Positions 22,143 through 31,397 are shown, counted from the first letter of the stretch. The stretch: DNA of 64,000 bases from Charina bottae (GCA_023362775.1 JALMGJ010000008.1:38869001-38933000), one strand, 5' to 3'. Numbers and translations are program-made. Notes: generated by a model not told the origin, from the letters alone.

Positions 22143-23341
22143 TCAAACTTGCTGGTAAAGCACTTTGGTTGTTTTAATGTTAATCGAGAGGCCGAGCTTT
22201 TCATATGCTTCTGCAAAGATGTTTAGGATAGTTTGACGATCTTCCTCGGAGTGTGCACAGACTACGTTATCATCAGCATATTGAAGTTCTATAACAGAAG
22301 TTGTAATTACCTTATTTTTTGCTTTCAGCCTACTAAGATTAAAAAGCTTTCCATCTGTTCGATATATAATTTCTACACCAGTAGGAAGTTTCTCTTCAAC
22401 AAGGTGTATAATCATAGCGATGAAGATAGCGAATAAGGTTGGAGCAATAACACATCCCTGTTTAACACTGGATTCCACTTTAAATGGATCGCTTTGAGAG
22501 CCATTGTTATTCAGGATTATTGCCATCATGTCATCATGGAGTAACCGCAAGATGTTCACAAATTTATCAGGGCATCCGATTTTCAGAAGGATGGTCCAGA
22601 GAGCAGTACGATTTACAGTATCAAAAGCTTTAGTCAGATCAATAAACGCCATGTACAGAGGGCGGTTTTGCTCCTTGCATTTTTCTTGAAGCTGTCGTGC
22701 AGTGAAGATCATATCCACTGTTCCCCTGGAAGGGCGGAAGCCATTTTGCATTTCAGGGAGGATGTCTTCTGATACAGATTGGAGACTGTTTGTGATGATC
22801 TTTGCCAGGATTTTGCCTGCTGTGGCTAGAAGGGAGATGCCTTGATAGTTTCCACAGTCTGTTATATCACCCTTTTTAAAGAGAGTGATAATTATGGCAT
22901 CCCTAAAGTCTGCTGGAATCTCCTCCCTCATCCAGATTTTTTCGATGAGCTTATGAAGTTGTTGTGTAAGTTCAGGCCCGCCTTCTTTAAAGACTTCAGC
23001 AGGAATCCCATCAGGTCCACTAGCTTTGTTATTTTTCATTTGTTTAGTGGCTTTACTGACTTCCTTCAAACTAGGGGGTACTGCAAGCTCATCTCTTATT
23101 TGTTTTTGCGGGATTTGCAAGAAGACTTCATCAGCCACAGTAGAGTGACGATTAAGGAGATTGTAGTAATGCTCTTTCCAGCGCAGTGCAATAGACTCTT
23201 TGTCCTTTAGAAGTTTAGCACCATCTACTGAGCGTAAGGGATTTGTACCATGGTTTGTTGGTCCATAGATGGCCTTTATGGCATTAAAAAAGCCCCGTGC
23301 ATCATGAGCATCTGCAAAATGTTGGGTTTCTTGGGCTTTTT
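22143..23341 (-). pseudogene. LINE reverse transcriptase domain
   Basis: The open part (22143-23138) shows KNNKASGPDGIPAEVFKEGG, IIITLFKKGDITDCGNYQGI (RT 1), QNGFRPSRGTVDMIF, motif A MAFIDLTKAFDTVNRTALW, motif B VKQGCVIAPTLFAIF and an intact catalytic ELQYADDNVVCAHSEED (near 22265-22300). Upstream, minus-strand frames between 23341 and 23140 continue the linker (AQETQHFADAHDARGFFNAI, ALRWKEHYYNLLNR). It ends at a stop near 22143; the downstream C-terminal part is in another frame. Confidence 0.9.
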
Positions 23342-24370
23342 TTATCCACCATATGTTCTTAAGTTCTCTAGTTCTTCTTTGGACTTCTGCCTTTGCACTG
23401 GCATAGATTTTTTTCTTAACGGCACAGTTAATATCTTTTTGCCATATCTGGAAGGCTTTCCTTTTCTTGTCAATAATATAGTATGTTCAATCTCACTATC
23501 GTTCTCATCAAACCAGTCCTGATGTCTCTTAGTCTGGTATCCGATAGTTTGTTCACAGGCTGAAATAATAGAAGTCTTCAGTTTAATCCAGTGTTCCTCA
23601 ACATTTTCAGGAAGTTCCATAGGCAGATGTTCCTTGAGAGTTGATTGAAAGCAAGCTCGTTTAATAGAATCTTGAAGGGCCAGTGCATTCATTTTACGCC
23701 TTGGTTTTCTTCCTTGGAGCCTATGATGATGGACAATCTTTATGGCCATCGTGGATCGAATTAATCGATGGTCTGTCCAGCAGTCATCAGCGCTCGTTAT
23801 GGCTCTGGTGAGAAGTACATCACGGCGATCTCTAGCACGGACAATTACATAATCTAAAAGATGCCAGTGCTTCGACCGTGGGTGCTTCCATGATGTTTTA
23901 AATTTGTTTTTCTGGCGAAAGAGTGTGTTAGTAATGACAAGGTTATGCTCTGCACATTTAGTCAGAAGTAAGATTTCATTTGTGTTGCTGTTGTCAACTC
24001 CTTCTTTCCCAATGATCCCTGGCCACAAATCAAAGTCACGCCCAACTCTTGCATTGAAATCGCCCAGGAGGATAATTTTATCCTCCTTTGGTATCTCTGA
24101 TAAGATGGTGTCCAGCTGGGTATAAAAATTTTCCTTGATATCCTCATCTGCATCTAGTGTTGGTGCGTAAGCACTTAGGATAGTTGCCTGTTGGTTTTGG
24201 GCGAGTTTTATTCAGAGAGTTGAGAGTCGTTCGTTAATCCCAGTGGGAACTTCTGACAAGAGCTTCACAAGGTCATTTTTGATAGCAAAGCCTGCCCCAT
24301 GTATTTGTCGTTCTTGTTCAGGCAGTCCTTTCCAAAAGAAGGTATAACCTCCTTTTTCTTCCTTCAACTG
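23342..24370 (-). pseudogene. LINE endonuclease domain (APE-like), broken
   Basis: Minus-strand frames read HGAGFAIKNDLVKLL (near 24300), ILSAYAPTLDADEDI (near 24170), then EDKIILLGDFNARVGRDFDL (near 24060), WKHPRSKHWHLLDYVIV and DDCWTDHRLIRS (within 23342-24028). The GDFNARVGRD and DYV...DHRL blocks are the Mg-binding and catalytic motifs of AP endonuclease-like LINE domains. A stop near 24218 and at least one frame change (near 24030) break it. A linker (frame lost near 23345) connects it to the RT. Confidence 0.85.
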
Positions 24371-24429
24371 TCCTTCTCCTGCTCTTCGATTTACATAATT
24401 CGTTTACATAATTATAGTAATGAACTTGG

Positions 24430-24516
24430 ATCTATAACAATCAATCCTATAACAATCAATCTATAACAATCTATATCATATATAATATATATATCAAACT
24501 ATAACAATCAATCCTG
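24430..24516. repeat. Short tandem array of a ctataacaatcaat unit
   Basis: The unit ctataacaatcaatc occurs four times with small changes, interrupted by a TA-rich stretch (24478-24494). It lies immediately beside the LINE's right TSD. Confidence 0.7.
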
Positions 24517-24597
24517 AACTATTAACAAGAAGAGCTCCGAAGAATATGAATTTAAGGTAATAGAAAACATGTGTGCACCAAAAAGTTTGTTGTTTAA

Positions 24598-24700
24598 AGC
24601 AGCTTCCTTTAATTTGGACACCTCCAGATGTGGAGATTTCAGTTTCCACAATTCTCCAGGTAGCATGGCCACCCAGACTGGGGAACAGTGGTTTAAATGA
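24598..24700. mobile_element. MITE remnant (cctccagatgtgg type)
   Basis: GGACACCTCCAGATGTGGAG...ACAATTCTCCAGG...CCACCCAGACTGGGGAACAG resembles, in decayed form, the short palindromic element at 8366-8485. No TSD. Confidence 0.35.
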
Positions 24701-24790
24701 ATTAGCCATAGCATTATTCCATGCAAAAGTTAACTTATTTCCTGTTTAACGTTTTCTTTGCTTGTTGTACAGTTCTTATCTCATTACTTG

Positions 24791-24888
24791 TCTGTAGGTT
24801 GAGTCATGGCAACTGGATTTCTTTCTTTTGGTTGAAACATTTTGCTGCTTGTCCAAGTAGCTTCTTCAGTCTGAATCTTCATTGACAT
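24791..24888. mobile_element. Penelope-like terminal fragment, 98 bp, with TSD
   Basis: An insert flanked by the 13 bp direct repeat atctcattacttg (24778-24790 and 24889-24901). It contains TCTGTAGGTTGAGTCATGG, CAACTGGATTTCTTTC and a GAAACATTTTGCTGCTTGTC block. The same sequence, better preserved, forms the palindrome at 34884-35059. The TCCAGTTG...GAAACG signature is what I associate with the termini of vertebrate Penelope-like retroelements; this is recognition by memory and should be checked. Confidence 0.6.
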
Positions 24889-24901
24889 ATCTCATTACTT
24901 G

Positions 24902-26454
24902 GCATTGAATTTCTAGCCCACTCCATCTCAAAGCTTGGATGTCAGCACTAAGCAATGATTCAATAATGCAAGGATTGGCCATCTACGGTCATTGGCAACA
25001 TGTGCCTCCTCCAGCTCCCTTTGAGTGATACCAAACATCTCCCATATTGATCACACTGCATACATTTGTGGACAAAATGGGAATTTCTAATGCCATGACG
25101 TTGGCCTTTTTAATAACAATAACACAGAAAGTAGGGGCATTCAACCACCACCAGATTGAACTTTGGCAATTTTGCATTCCTTTTGCAATTTTGCATTGCT
25201 ACCAGTATTTGGCAAAAAAGGGGCCATACCCTCCCCCTGAAGATACTCCCCAAACCCAAATTGCCCAATCACTGCCCAATTTGGTGATGCACCCGCTGCT
25301 GTTCTCGGAGCATGAAAGTATGAAAAATAAGTGTAGCTCAGCTTGAAAAGAGTTTCCTCGCCCTTTTAATGACTCCTACTTAATGTCTTCTTCTTAAATT
25401 AAATGATGCTACATAGATACTTCATCCCAGGTAATTAATATCCCTGTATTATAAACCAGTGGAATTTCCATTGTGAAGCCAGACACTCAGATGTGAACAC
25501 AGAGAGCTACTCTCACAAGGGCCTGTCATTTTTGCAGTGTGTAGTTGGGTCCATTATGGGCTGAAATGCATTATGGGCTGAAAAAGCTCACCTTGATGGG
25601 GGATAATGCTTAATTAAAAAGCCAAAAACACTGAAATAAATGCATTAATGACAGCAAAACTCTCCAAGTTCTAAATCTTATGGAGCCAAAATGTCGGGCT
25701 GAGTTTTAATTAATAGAGTTCTATATGGGTTTCTCAGAAATAATAAGAAGACATTAAAGAAATAAATCTGTCAGGTTGAATTATATTGTGTCATACCTAT
25801 ATTTCAAAACCTACCTTTATTAATGAAAATGTTTCAGTGTTATTTGAGGCTGAAAATGCAAACTATTTCAGGGAGAAATATATATATTTCCACCATTAAA
25901 CACTTGTTTGGTTTGCTTTTATGATTATTTTCCCATTTTTTATTTTTTAAATGTTTGCATTAAATTGGAATTGATAGCAGCAAGGACGTGGAAACCACAC
26001 TTGCACAAACACTTTTTTGTTTTTCTCTTTTTCACATGCAGGTACACATGAATACAGCACCACTCTTATGATAAGGCAAAGTAAGACAGCTGTCATAAAT
26101 GGGCAGACATCTATCAGTAATTAAATTTATTATTCTCGTAATTTCCTGCCAGGAATGAAAATAAGTGTTTCAGAGATCTCCTGTGCCTCCAGTGTAGGAA
26201 TAATTTAGCCAGCCTTTGACAAGCATATATTGACTTAAAATCTCTCGGAGAAGTTTGCTTTTCTGCTTCAGGCAACAAAATACTTTCAGTCTGCATGTGC
26301 TTATGCGCACGATATGCAGTGTGAAGATACAGGGAACTAGAGGAAGCATCCTGGTTGACAATTATTTGAGCCACATACCATCCCTTCTTTTTGGGATGGG
26401 TTTGAAATGCACTAATCACATCTTAAAAATGATTTTTTAAAAACATGGGGCTCT
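24902..26454. other. Repeat-poor AT-rich DNA; candidate conserved noncoding region
   Basis: No element signature in 25350-26440. It contains several TAATTA/ATTAATG motifs (25610-25720), the kind of composition seen in developmental enhancers. That is only a hint. The short frames have no recognisable domain. Confidence 0.35.
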
Positions 26455-26585
26455 TGGTACAGTACATTTACTGCTCATGTTCAAGTGGAAGCTAGACATC
26501 AACTGGTTTGGGATGCTTAACCTGGATGTCTTCACTGATGGCCTCAGTGGCCCCTTCCAACTCTAGAAATGGATGGTTCTATACA
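26455..26585 (+). mobile_element. Bird-type CR1 3' end remnant
   Basis: GTTCAAGTGGAAGCTAGACA and GATGGCCTCAGTGGCCCCTT, then CCAACTCTAGAAATGGATGG, follow the known CR1 3' UTR order (GGCTGGATGGCCATCT...CCTTCCAACTCTATGATTCT). The end is decayed. Confidence 0.6.
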
Positions 26586-26625
26586 TGTCTGGCTTGGGAC
26601 ATATCAGATCCCACAGATAGGAGCC

Positions 26626-26848
26626 TAAAGGTAAAGGTAAAGGTTCCTCCCCCCGCACATTTGTGCAGTGGTGTCCGACTCTAGGGGCCGGTGCTCATCT
26701 CCGTTTGTTAGCCGAAGAGCCAGCGCTGTCCGAAGACGCTTCCACGGTCATGTGGCATGACGCACACGGAACGCTGTTATCTTCCCACCAAAGTGGTACC
26801 TATTTATCTACTTGCATTTGCATGCTTTCGAATTGCTAGGTTGGCAAG
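26626..26848 (-). mobile_element. SINE, 3' part of a chimeric insertion
   Basis: Minus-strand BovB-tailed SINE. The AACCTTTACCTTTACC tail is at 26626-26645, followed by TAGAGTCGGACACCACTGCA and the body up to CTTGCCAACCTAGCAATTCG. Flanked on the left by gataggagcc (26616-26625), whose partner is at 27274-27283 beyond the second SINE part. Both parts therefore belong to one insertion. Confidence 0.85.
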
Positions 26849-27088
26849 CCCATCCCGAGTTCCTTAGCATTGCATTATATATGTGGAGAACCTCTCCACG
26901 GCTAAATAGTCTACACAGCTGGCTGCTGGACCTCACAAGGGATTTCCCAGCAAGAAAAAAAATACCATACGAAATAAATAACCTCTCCAATTTCTTGTTA
27001 ATGCACTTCTGATCTTGTTTGTGGATTGTTTCTGCAGCTGATCATCGGAAGCAACATCCCACCGATATTATAATATTAATAGGTATAG
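26849..27088. other. 240 bp foreign segment inside the SINE
   Basis: Unrelated to the SINE and bounded by two copies of a 56 bp SINE stretch (26793-26848 and 27089-27144, two mismatches). It is not a known repeat to me. Minus-strand frame 26808-26990 partly covers it (LCRLFSRGEVLHIYNAMLRN) without a domain I recognise. It may be cellular RNA captured by template switching; see findings. Confidence 0.6.
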
Positions 27089-27273
27089 GTGGTACCTATT
27101 CATCTACTGGCATTTGCATGCTTTCGAATTGCTAGGTTGGCAAGAGCTGGGGCGAGTGTGGGAGCTCACTCCATCAGGCGGGGCTAGGGATTCGAACCTC
27201 CGAACTTGCGATCTTCCAATAGACAAGCCTGGCGTCTTACCCACTGAGCCACCATGCCCCTGTAATAGGATAG
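27089..27273 (-). mobile_element. SINE, 5' tRNA-like part of the chimera
   Basis: Contains the repeated 56 bp and continues to the tRNA-like head, with the B box at 27189-27199 (complement of GGATTCGAACC), the A box near 27240-27250 and the start gggcatggtggctcag near 27260. The right TSD gataggagcc follows at 27274-27283, after a short ATAGG repeat. Confidence 0.85.
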
Positions 27274-27456
27274 GATAGGAGCCCACCATAACTCAATTAA
27301 CATTGTTTAAAACATTGTTTGAAGGCCTCCCTGAATCTCCAGAGAGTCATCTGAAATATCAGGAGCTAAAGTAGCTGCAGAAAAAAGTTACAATCTGGAA
27401 CAGAAAAAGACACACATGGGAGATAAAGAGTGGGACAGGTCAGCAAGAAACATTAC

Positions 27457-27560
27457 ATACCCTCTGTTTGCTCAGCACAGCAGACTTTAGTTGCTTACAC
27501 CTCTCACAATAAGGCAGACACTTATAGTGTTTGGCTTTATTACAGACTGGCCAAGTCAAA
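27457..27560. repeat. Unclassified 104 bp direct repeat, left copy
   Basis: About 83% identical to 28793-28896. Shared blocks include TGCTCAGCAC, CTTACACCTCTC and TATAGTGTTTGGCTTTATTA. The pair brackets a CR1 insertion 1.3 kb apart. It could be paired LTR fragments or an old local duplication. Confidence 0.65.
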
Positions 27561-27672
27561 TCTTGGTATATTCGAACAGTGGGCTGAAAGTAATAGAATG
27601 AAAGTTAACAGAGGTAAGTGCAAAGTTTGTCACTTAGGAAACATAAATCAAATGCACAGGTATAGCATAGGG
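27561..27672 (+). mobile_element. CR1 ORF2 C-terminal fragment, left of MITE
   Basis: Frame reads LGIFEQWAESNRMKVNRGKC and KVCHLGNINQMHRYSIG. This is the post-YADD region of bird-type CR1 RT (WA..N.MK.N..KCKV.HLG.NN..H.Y..G). The element is interrupted by the hAT MITE at 27673 and resumes at 28144. Confidence 0.7.
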
Positions 27673-28135
27673 CATAGCTTTCCAAACTGTGTGTCGGGAC
27701 ACGTTAGTGTGTCGGCTGCAGTGTCTGGGTGTGTCCCAGCTGCTGCTGCCTCCAAGCCCTGCCAGGATTCCGCGCAGGTCCTAGTCCCTGCCTTGTGCCT
27801 TGCTGCCTCCAAACCTGCTGTGATTCCACGCAGGTCCTAGTGCCTGCCTTGTGCCTTGCTGCCTCCAAACCTGCTGTGATTCCGCGCAGGTCCTAGTGCC
27901 TGCCTTGTGCCTTGCTGCCTCCAAACCTGCCCTGCCAGGATTCCTCACAGGTCCTAGTGCCTGCCTTGTGCCTTGCTGCCTCCAAACCTGCTGTGATTCC
28001 ACACAGGTCCTAGTGCCTGCCTTGTGCCCTGCTGTAAGAGTGTGTCGCATAATGATGCCCTGCTGTAAGAGTGTGTCGCGAAATGATGCATATCTAAAAA
28101 GTGTGTCACCAACATGAAAAGTTTGGAAAGCTCTG
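27673..28135. mobile_element. Nonautonomous hAT MITE, copy 2
   Basis: Ends CATAGCTTTCCAAACTGTGT and (inverted) CAGAGCTTTCCAAACTTTTC, with exact 8 bp duplication gcataggg (27665-27672 and 28136-28143). The longest of the four relatives (463 bp), enlarged by an internal 56 bp minisatellite. Subterminal GTGTGTCGCGAAATGATG and GTGTGTCACCAACATG motifs match the other copies. It encodes no protein; the repetitive open frames on both strands are minisatellite artefacts. Confidence 0.9.
27759..28034. repeat. 56 bp minisatellite within hAT MITE copy 2
   Basis: Units start at 27759, 27815, 27871, 27932 and 27988 (the last partial; a 5 bp insertion precedes the fourth). They are 90% or more identical, each with GCAGGTCCTAGTGCCTGCCT. 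A second repeat of about 31 bp (CTGCTGTAAGAGTGTGTCGC plus AATGATG) follows at 28029-28090. Confidence 0.85.
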
Positions 28136-28143
28136 GCATAGGG

Positions 28144-28715
28144 GAATTCCTGCCTTGACAAAAGTTTAAAAAAATTATCGGAATAGTTGATTGTAAACTA
28201 TCAGTGAATGGGGTGTTGTTGCTGCAAAAGGACAAGTGAAAATTTAGGCTGCATCAAAAGAGGTATCATTTCCAAATCATGGAAAGTAATCATTCCATTT
28301 AGTTCTGCATTGGTCAGATCCCACCTGGGGGCTAGAAACAGGCCTATGAAGAGAGACTGAAGAAGCTGCTGGTATGTTTATCCTTCAGAGAAGTAAACCG
28401 AGGTGGGATATTGTAGCACTCTTCAATACCTGAAAGGATATCCCAAAGAAGAAAGCCAAGATCTCTCTCGTTCCAGAGAGCAGGATATGGGATAATGGAT
28501 TGAAGAAGACTGATTCCGATGCATTGTTAGGGTGGGGGAAATCCTAATAACAGCAGGTTAACAGTGAAACCAATTAGCTTCCTTGCTAGATTTGTTTAGG
28601 TGGGTGATAGACAGCCATCTGTCAGGGGTGCTTTAATTTGGATTCCTTCACTGACCTAGGGGTTGTACTGGATGACCCCAGTGCCCCCTTCCAACTTCTA
28701 TGATTGCATTCCCCC
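28144..28715 (+). mobile_element. Bird-type CR1, ORF end and 3' UTR, right of MITE
   Basis: Resumes with broken frames near 28235-28320 reading LGCIKRGIISKSWKVIIPFS, then SALVRSHLGA (CR1 LGCI...REVILPLYSALVRPHLE). The 3' UTR (AGACAGCCATCTGTCAGGGG, then GGATGACCCCAGTGCCCCCT, then TCCAACTTCTATGATT) ends at the CR1 tip near 28706, followed by a poly-C run. The central part is deleted relative to a full element. Confidence 0.75.
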
Positions 28716-28792
28716 CCCCCAAGGACTGAGACACCCAAACAAACCCTATAGTTGGTTACTATTAACTAGCCCAATGATTTTCTTTCTGCCCT

Positions 28793-28896
28793 TTACTCTT
28801 TGTGTGCTCAGCACGGCAGGCGTTAGTCCCTTACACCTCTCCTGATAAAGCCGAGGCTTATAGTGTTTGGCTTTATTACAGCCCGGTTAAATCAAA
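28793..28896. repeat. Unclassified 104 bp direct repeat, right copy
   Basis: Partner of 27457-27560. Shares TGCTCAGCAC, CTTACACCTCTC and TATAGTGTTTGGCTTTATTA, with about 17 differences. The sequences outside the repeat do not match. Confidence 0.65.
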
Positions 28897-29871
28897 TACA
28901 CCCAGCCACTGCTTCCTTGTATGCCCACGTTCCGCTTAAACTGGGAGAAAGCAGAGAAACTGGAATATTGTCTCATCATGCATTCTAAATCAGCCAGGGT
29001 AGAAAATAATGGGGAGTTAATCAGATCACTGAAACCTAATTCACTCAGTATTGATTGGGCTGATACCTAATGGGACGGCAGACCAATTTCAAATTACAGT
29101 AAGCTGACTTATCCTAGAATACCAATGATTTGCCTGGAGGAAGAGCCCAAGCTGATCATGAGGTCTGTGTGCATTAGAGAGCTGCCTTGCTAGAATGCCG
29201 GAATGCATAATACGATGTGGCATTTAGCTAATTAATAGGAGACTGATGAAAGGTGGCATTTAGAAGTTGCAATCTCCTTTGAATAAGCATAGCATGGGAG
29301 ACCCAGTGGACTTTAGAGATCCAGGAGGTCTTTGGACAGAAAAGGAGAGAGAAAATACATTGCAAGCGAATGGAAGGAAATACCATTAAATTGGACTTTG
29401 AATTATATTAATCAGAAGTTTCATCCCCCAACTCTAATGCGTGTTGCTCTTTTCCCTTGTAGTTTTTCATGCAGCTGCAGGAGTGAGCTTGGATGACCAG
29501 GGACCTTGATTAATGAGAAGGAATGATTACCTTATGCAAAGATATGAAGGCAGTGGAGCCATATTCAGGGCCAGTATTCTTTTGCAGAGAGGAGGTTCTA
29601 GGCTTTTGTGATGGGAGTTTAGAGATTTTCTTATTTTTAAGCCTATTTTAGAACCTACTTATGGCTCATCTGTTTCCTGCCTCACAATGGCAAGGACTGG
29701 CTTTTTTTCAGCAATCATGGTCCAAGGGATTTCTGGGGACCACAAAAGAGAGCTACAGGGTCCACCATTTTCCCACTTCTCCTCTCTGGATTTTAAAGGA
29801 AATTGTTTAAGCATGAGAATTAAGCGGTTTTACTGAGGGCAGTTTCTTCCCTCTCTATTTGTATCATGAGT
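28897..29871. other. Unique DNA; candidate conserved noncoding region
   Basis: Repeat-free; the part at 28980-29320 has ATTAATAGG- and TAGCTAATTA-type motifs. No coding homology. Confidence 0.35.
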
Positions 29872-29911
29872 CTGTCTGGTCTTAGAAGCTAAGCAAGGTC
29901 AGACCTGACAA
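29872..29911 (+). mobile_element. 5S rRNA-derived SINE stub
   Basis: TCTGGTCTTAGAAGCTAAGC followed by AAGGTCAGACCTG matches the 5S internal control region. It is cut off by the LINE tail that starts at 29912. Confidence 0.55.
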
Positions 29912-30060
29912 GTAAGTAAGTTTATTGTTGTAACTACAGGTCATAACATATCACGTACAATAAAAGAGTAAGATTGTGGAATAAAATAAGAAGAAGAATA
30001 TTAGATATAAATATTAGATATATCTTGTCTGCTTTGTTCAGTTGATTTTGCACTTTGTCC
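29912..30060 (-). mobile_element. LINE 3' end with (TTAC)n tail
   Basis: Minus strand ends GACCTGTAGTTACAACAATA, then AACTTACTTACTT. This resembles the 3' end of the 488 bp insertion at 46731-47218 (GACCGTAATAAATTGATTTG), so probably the same unclassified LINE family. The 5' border is unclear. Confidence 0.45.
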
Positions 30061-30277
30061 TTGCTATTTTTAGCAGACTTAAGAATCCTATTGATTAAGA
30101 TGGAGGAGGGAAATACTGCTAAGAGAGAAAGAGAAACTTAATTTGGTGAGTTAAAGCCACTATAAAAGGCACAGGTGCAAAAAAAATGCCATTGTTCACC
30201 TATATCCATGTACACATGTATTCAAGTATTGATTTCCAGAACTGCCCTAAGGAATGCCAACAGTAATAAAGAAAATA

Positions 30278-30318
<41 letters not shown>

Positions 30319-30744
30319 AAAGCCAAAGCTAGTTTTCCTTATGTATTAAATAACTTTCTAGGAAGTAGAACAAATAGAGGTGGGCAATGGACGCATACGA
30401 CTTGAGTTGTAGGAATTGATTTCTATCTTGTTCTTCTATTTCCAGTAAATAATAGTCCTGAGATATTTTGTGGGAACACTGTTAAGGGAACACTGGCAGT
30501 ATTTTATCACTGATATGGTCAACAGAGCCACCATTCTGAAGTCATTGCAGCCAATTATTTCCTCTAGCTGACAGCACCTAGTAGGATTAAACGATTTTTA
30601 CAGAAAGTGTCCTTTCTCAGAAATTCCATCCCATCATATATATGATCAATAACCCATCTTGGGTACAGCAATTTCTTTAAGAATACATTCAGCTCTGAAT
30701 TTTCATTTTACCATTAGGTTGTTGGATAATACCAAGAACTAGCA
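30061..30744. other. Unique DNA with (ATG)n run
   Basis: A pure ATG/GAT trinucleotide run lies at 30278-30319; the frame through it (30175-30405) encodes poly-Asp and is not a gene. Otherwise nothing recognised. Confidence 0.5.
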
Positions 30745-30802
30745 CCGGCCCCTAGAGTCGGACACGACTGCACAAATGTGCGGGGGGTACCTTTACCTTT
30801 TT
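30745..30802 (+). mobile_element. SINE 3' tail only
   Basis: GCACCGGCCCCTAGAGTCGG, then ACACGACTGCACAAATGTGC and ACCTTTACC: the BovB-like tail of the SINE family, strongly 5'-truncated. It shows that the tail alone was enough to be copied in. Confidence 0.8.
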
Positions 30803-30960
30803 TACACTGTGCAATAAAAGCTGCATCATGGAGCTGGGGGGAAATGTGAATAGACCATTTTGAAGGTTAATATTTGGAGTATATTCTTGCCAGAGTAGAC
30901 AAAATTGCTTCCTTCTGTCTTTCAGGCATTTACATAATGAAATATTTCATACAGGCAACC

Positions 30961-31231
30961 TGGAGAAGGTAGAGGGAATGGCCTTGAAGGACAGGAGGAA
31001 GAGTTGCTACCAAGGCAATAGTCTGATAAAAGGAGCCTGAGCCCAGGCCAAGAAATGTAACGAGAGTAAATGTCTCAGACAAGCCCCTGCCTAATTCACA
31101 TGCAGTTAAGGGCAGGAAGGGGGAAGCATGTTCAGGCTTGCAAAATTCTGTTAGTATAGCTCTTACAATAAAAGTAGTACTGACCTACATGGCATTGGTT
31201 TCTTAGTCTGGTCTACAGTGTAGGGCTGACA
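30961..31231 (+). mobile_element. Solo LTR, copy B
   Basis: 271 bp, TGGAGAAGGT...GGGCTGACA, flanked by exact caacc duplications (30956-30960 and 31232-31236). Shared with copies A and C: the GATAAAAGG or GACC block near the start, the CAAAATTCTGTTA block, TTACAATAAAAGTAG (likely polyadenylation signal) and the TAGGGCTGACA end. Confidence 0.8.
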
Positions 31232-31397
31232 CAACCTTAACCTGCCTCAAAAAAATACCCCGATCCAGGGATGGGCAAGCTTTTGGTAGCCAGAAGACAT
31301 TTTTTCAGAGATGGAGATAAATGTAAAATGAGCAAAGGATTTTCCTCTTTTTTCCCTATGTTTTAGAAGGATGTCTTGTAGTACTGGGGAAAGAAAT

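Larger units (their letters stand above)
21277..24401 (-). mobile_element. Nearly full-length APE-type LINE with zinc-finger C-terminus
   Basis: A 3.1 kb minus-strand insertion flanked by the exact 17 bp duplication gtttacataattatagt (21260-21276 and 24402-24418). It carries endonuclease, RT and a C-terminal C2H2-like finger in one order, with frame breaks. The 3' tip on the minus strand is GATCGCCAATGATG, a short trinucleotide-type end and not poly-A. At the 5' junction a partial extra copy of the target (ttacataattcg, 24391-24402) precedes the TSD. Domain order suggests an RTE-related clade; I cannot assign it firmly. It is not the BovB family also present here. Confidence 0.9.

Noticed and set aside
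26700..27262. tRNA gene (A and B box-like motifs in this and other SINE copies)
   Set aside because: The motifs sit in dispersed SINEs that share body and BovB-like tail; no cloverleaf with acceptor stem was seen.
27781..28161. Repetitive 126-codon frame that looks like a repeat protein
   Set aside because: It is the 56 bp minisatellite inside a MITE, whose unit length (56) is not a multiple of three; no protein repeat is conserved in frame.
30175..30405. Frame with a poly-aspartate tract
   Set aside because: Translation of an (ATG)n microsatellite.
31264..31300. Possible hAT end (cagggatgggcaagctttt)
   Set aside because: No matching inverted end or TSD was found before the microsatellite at 31398.
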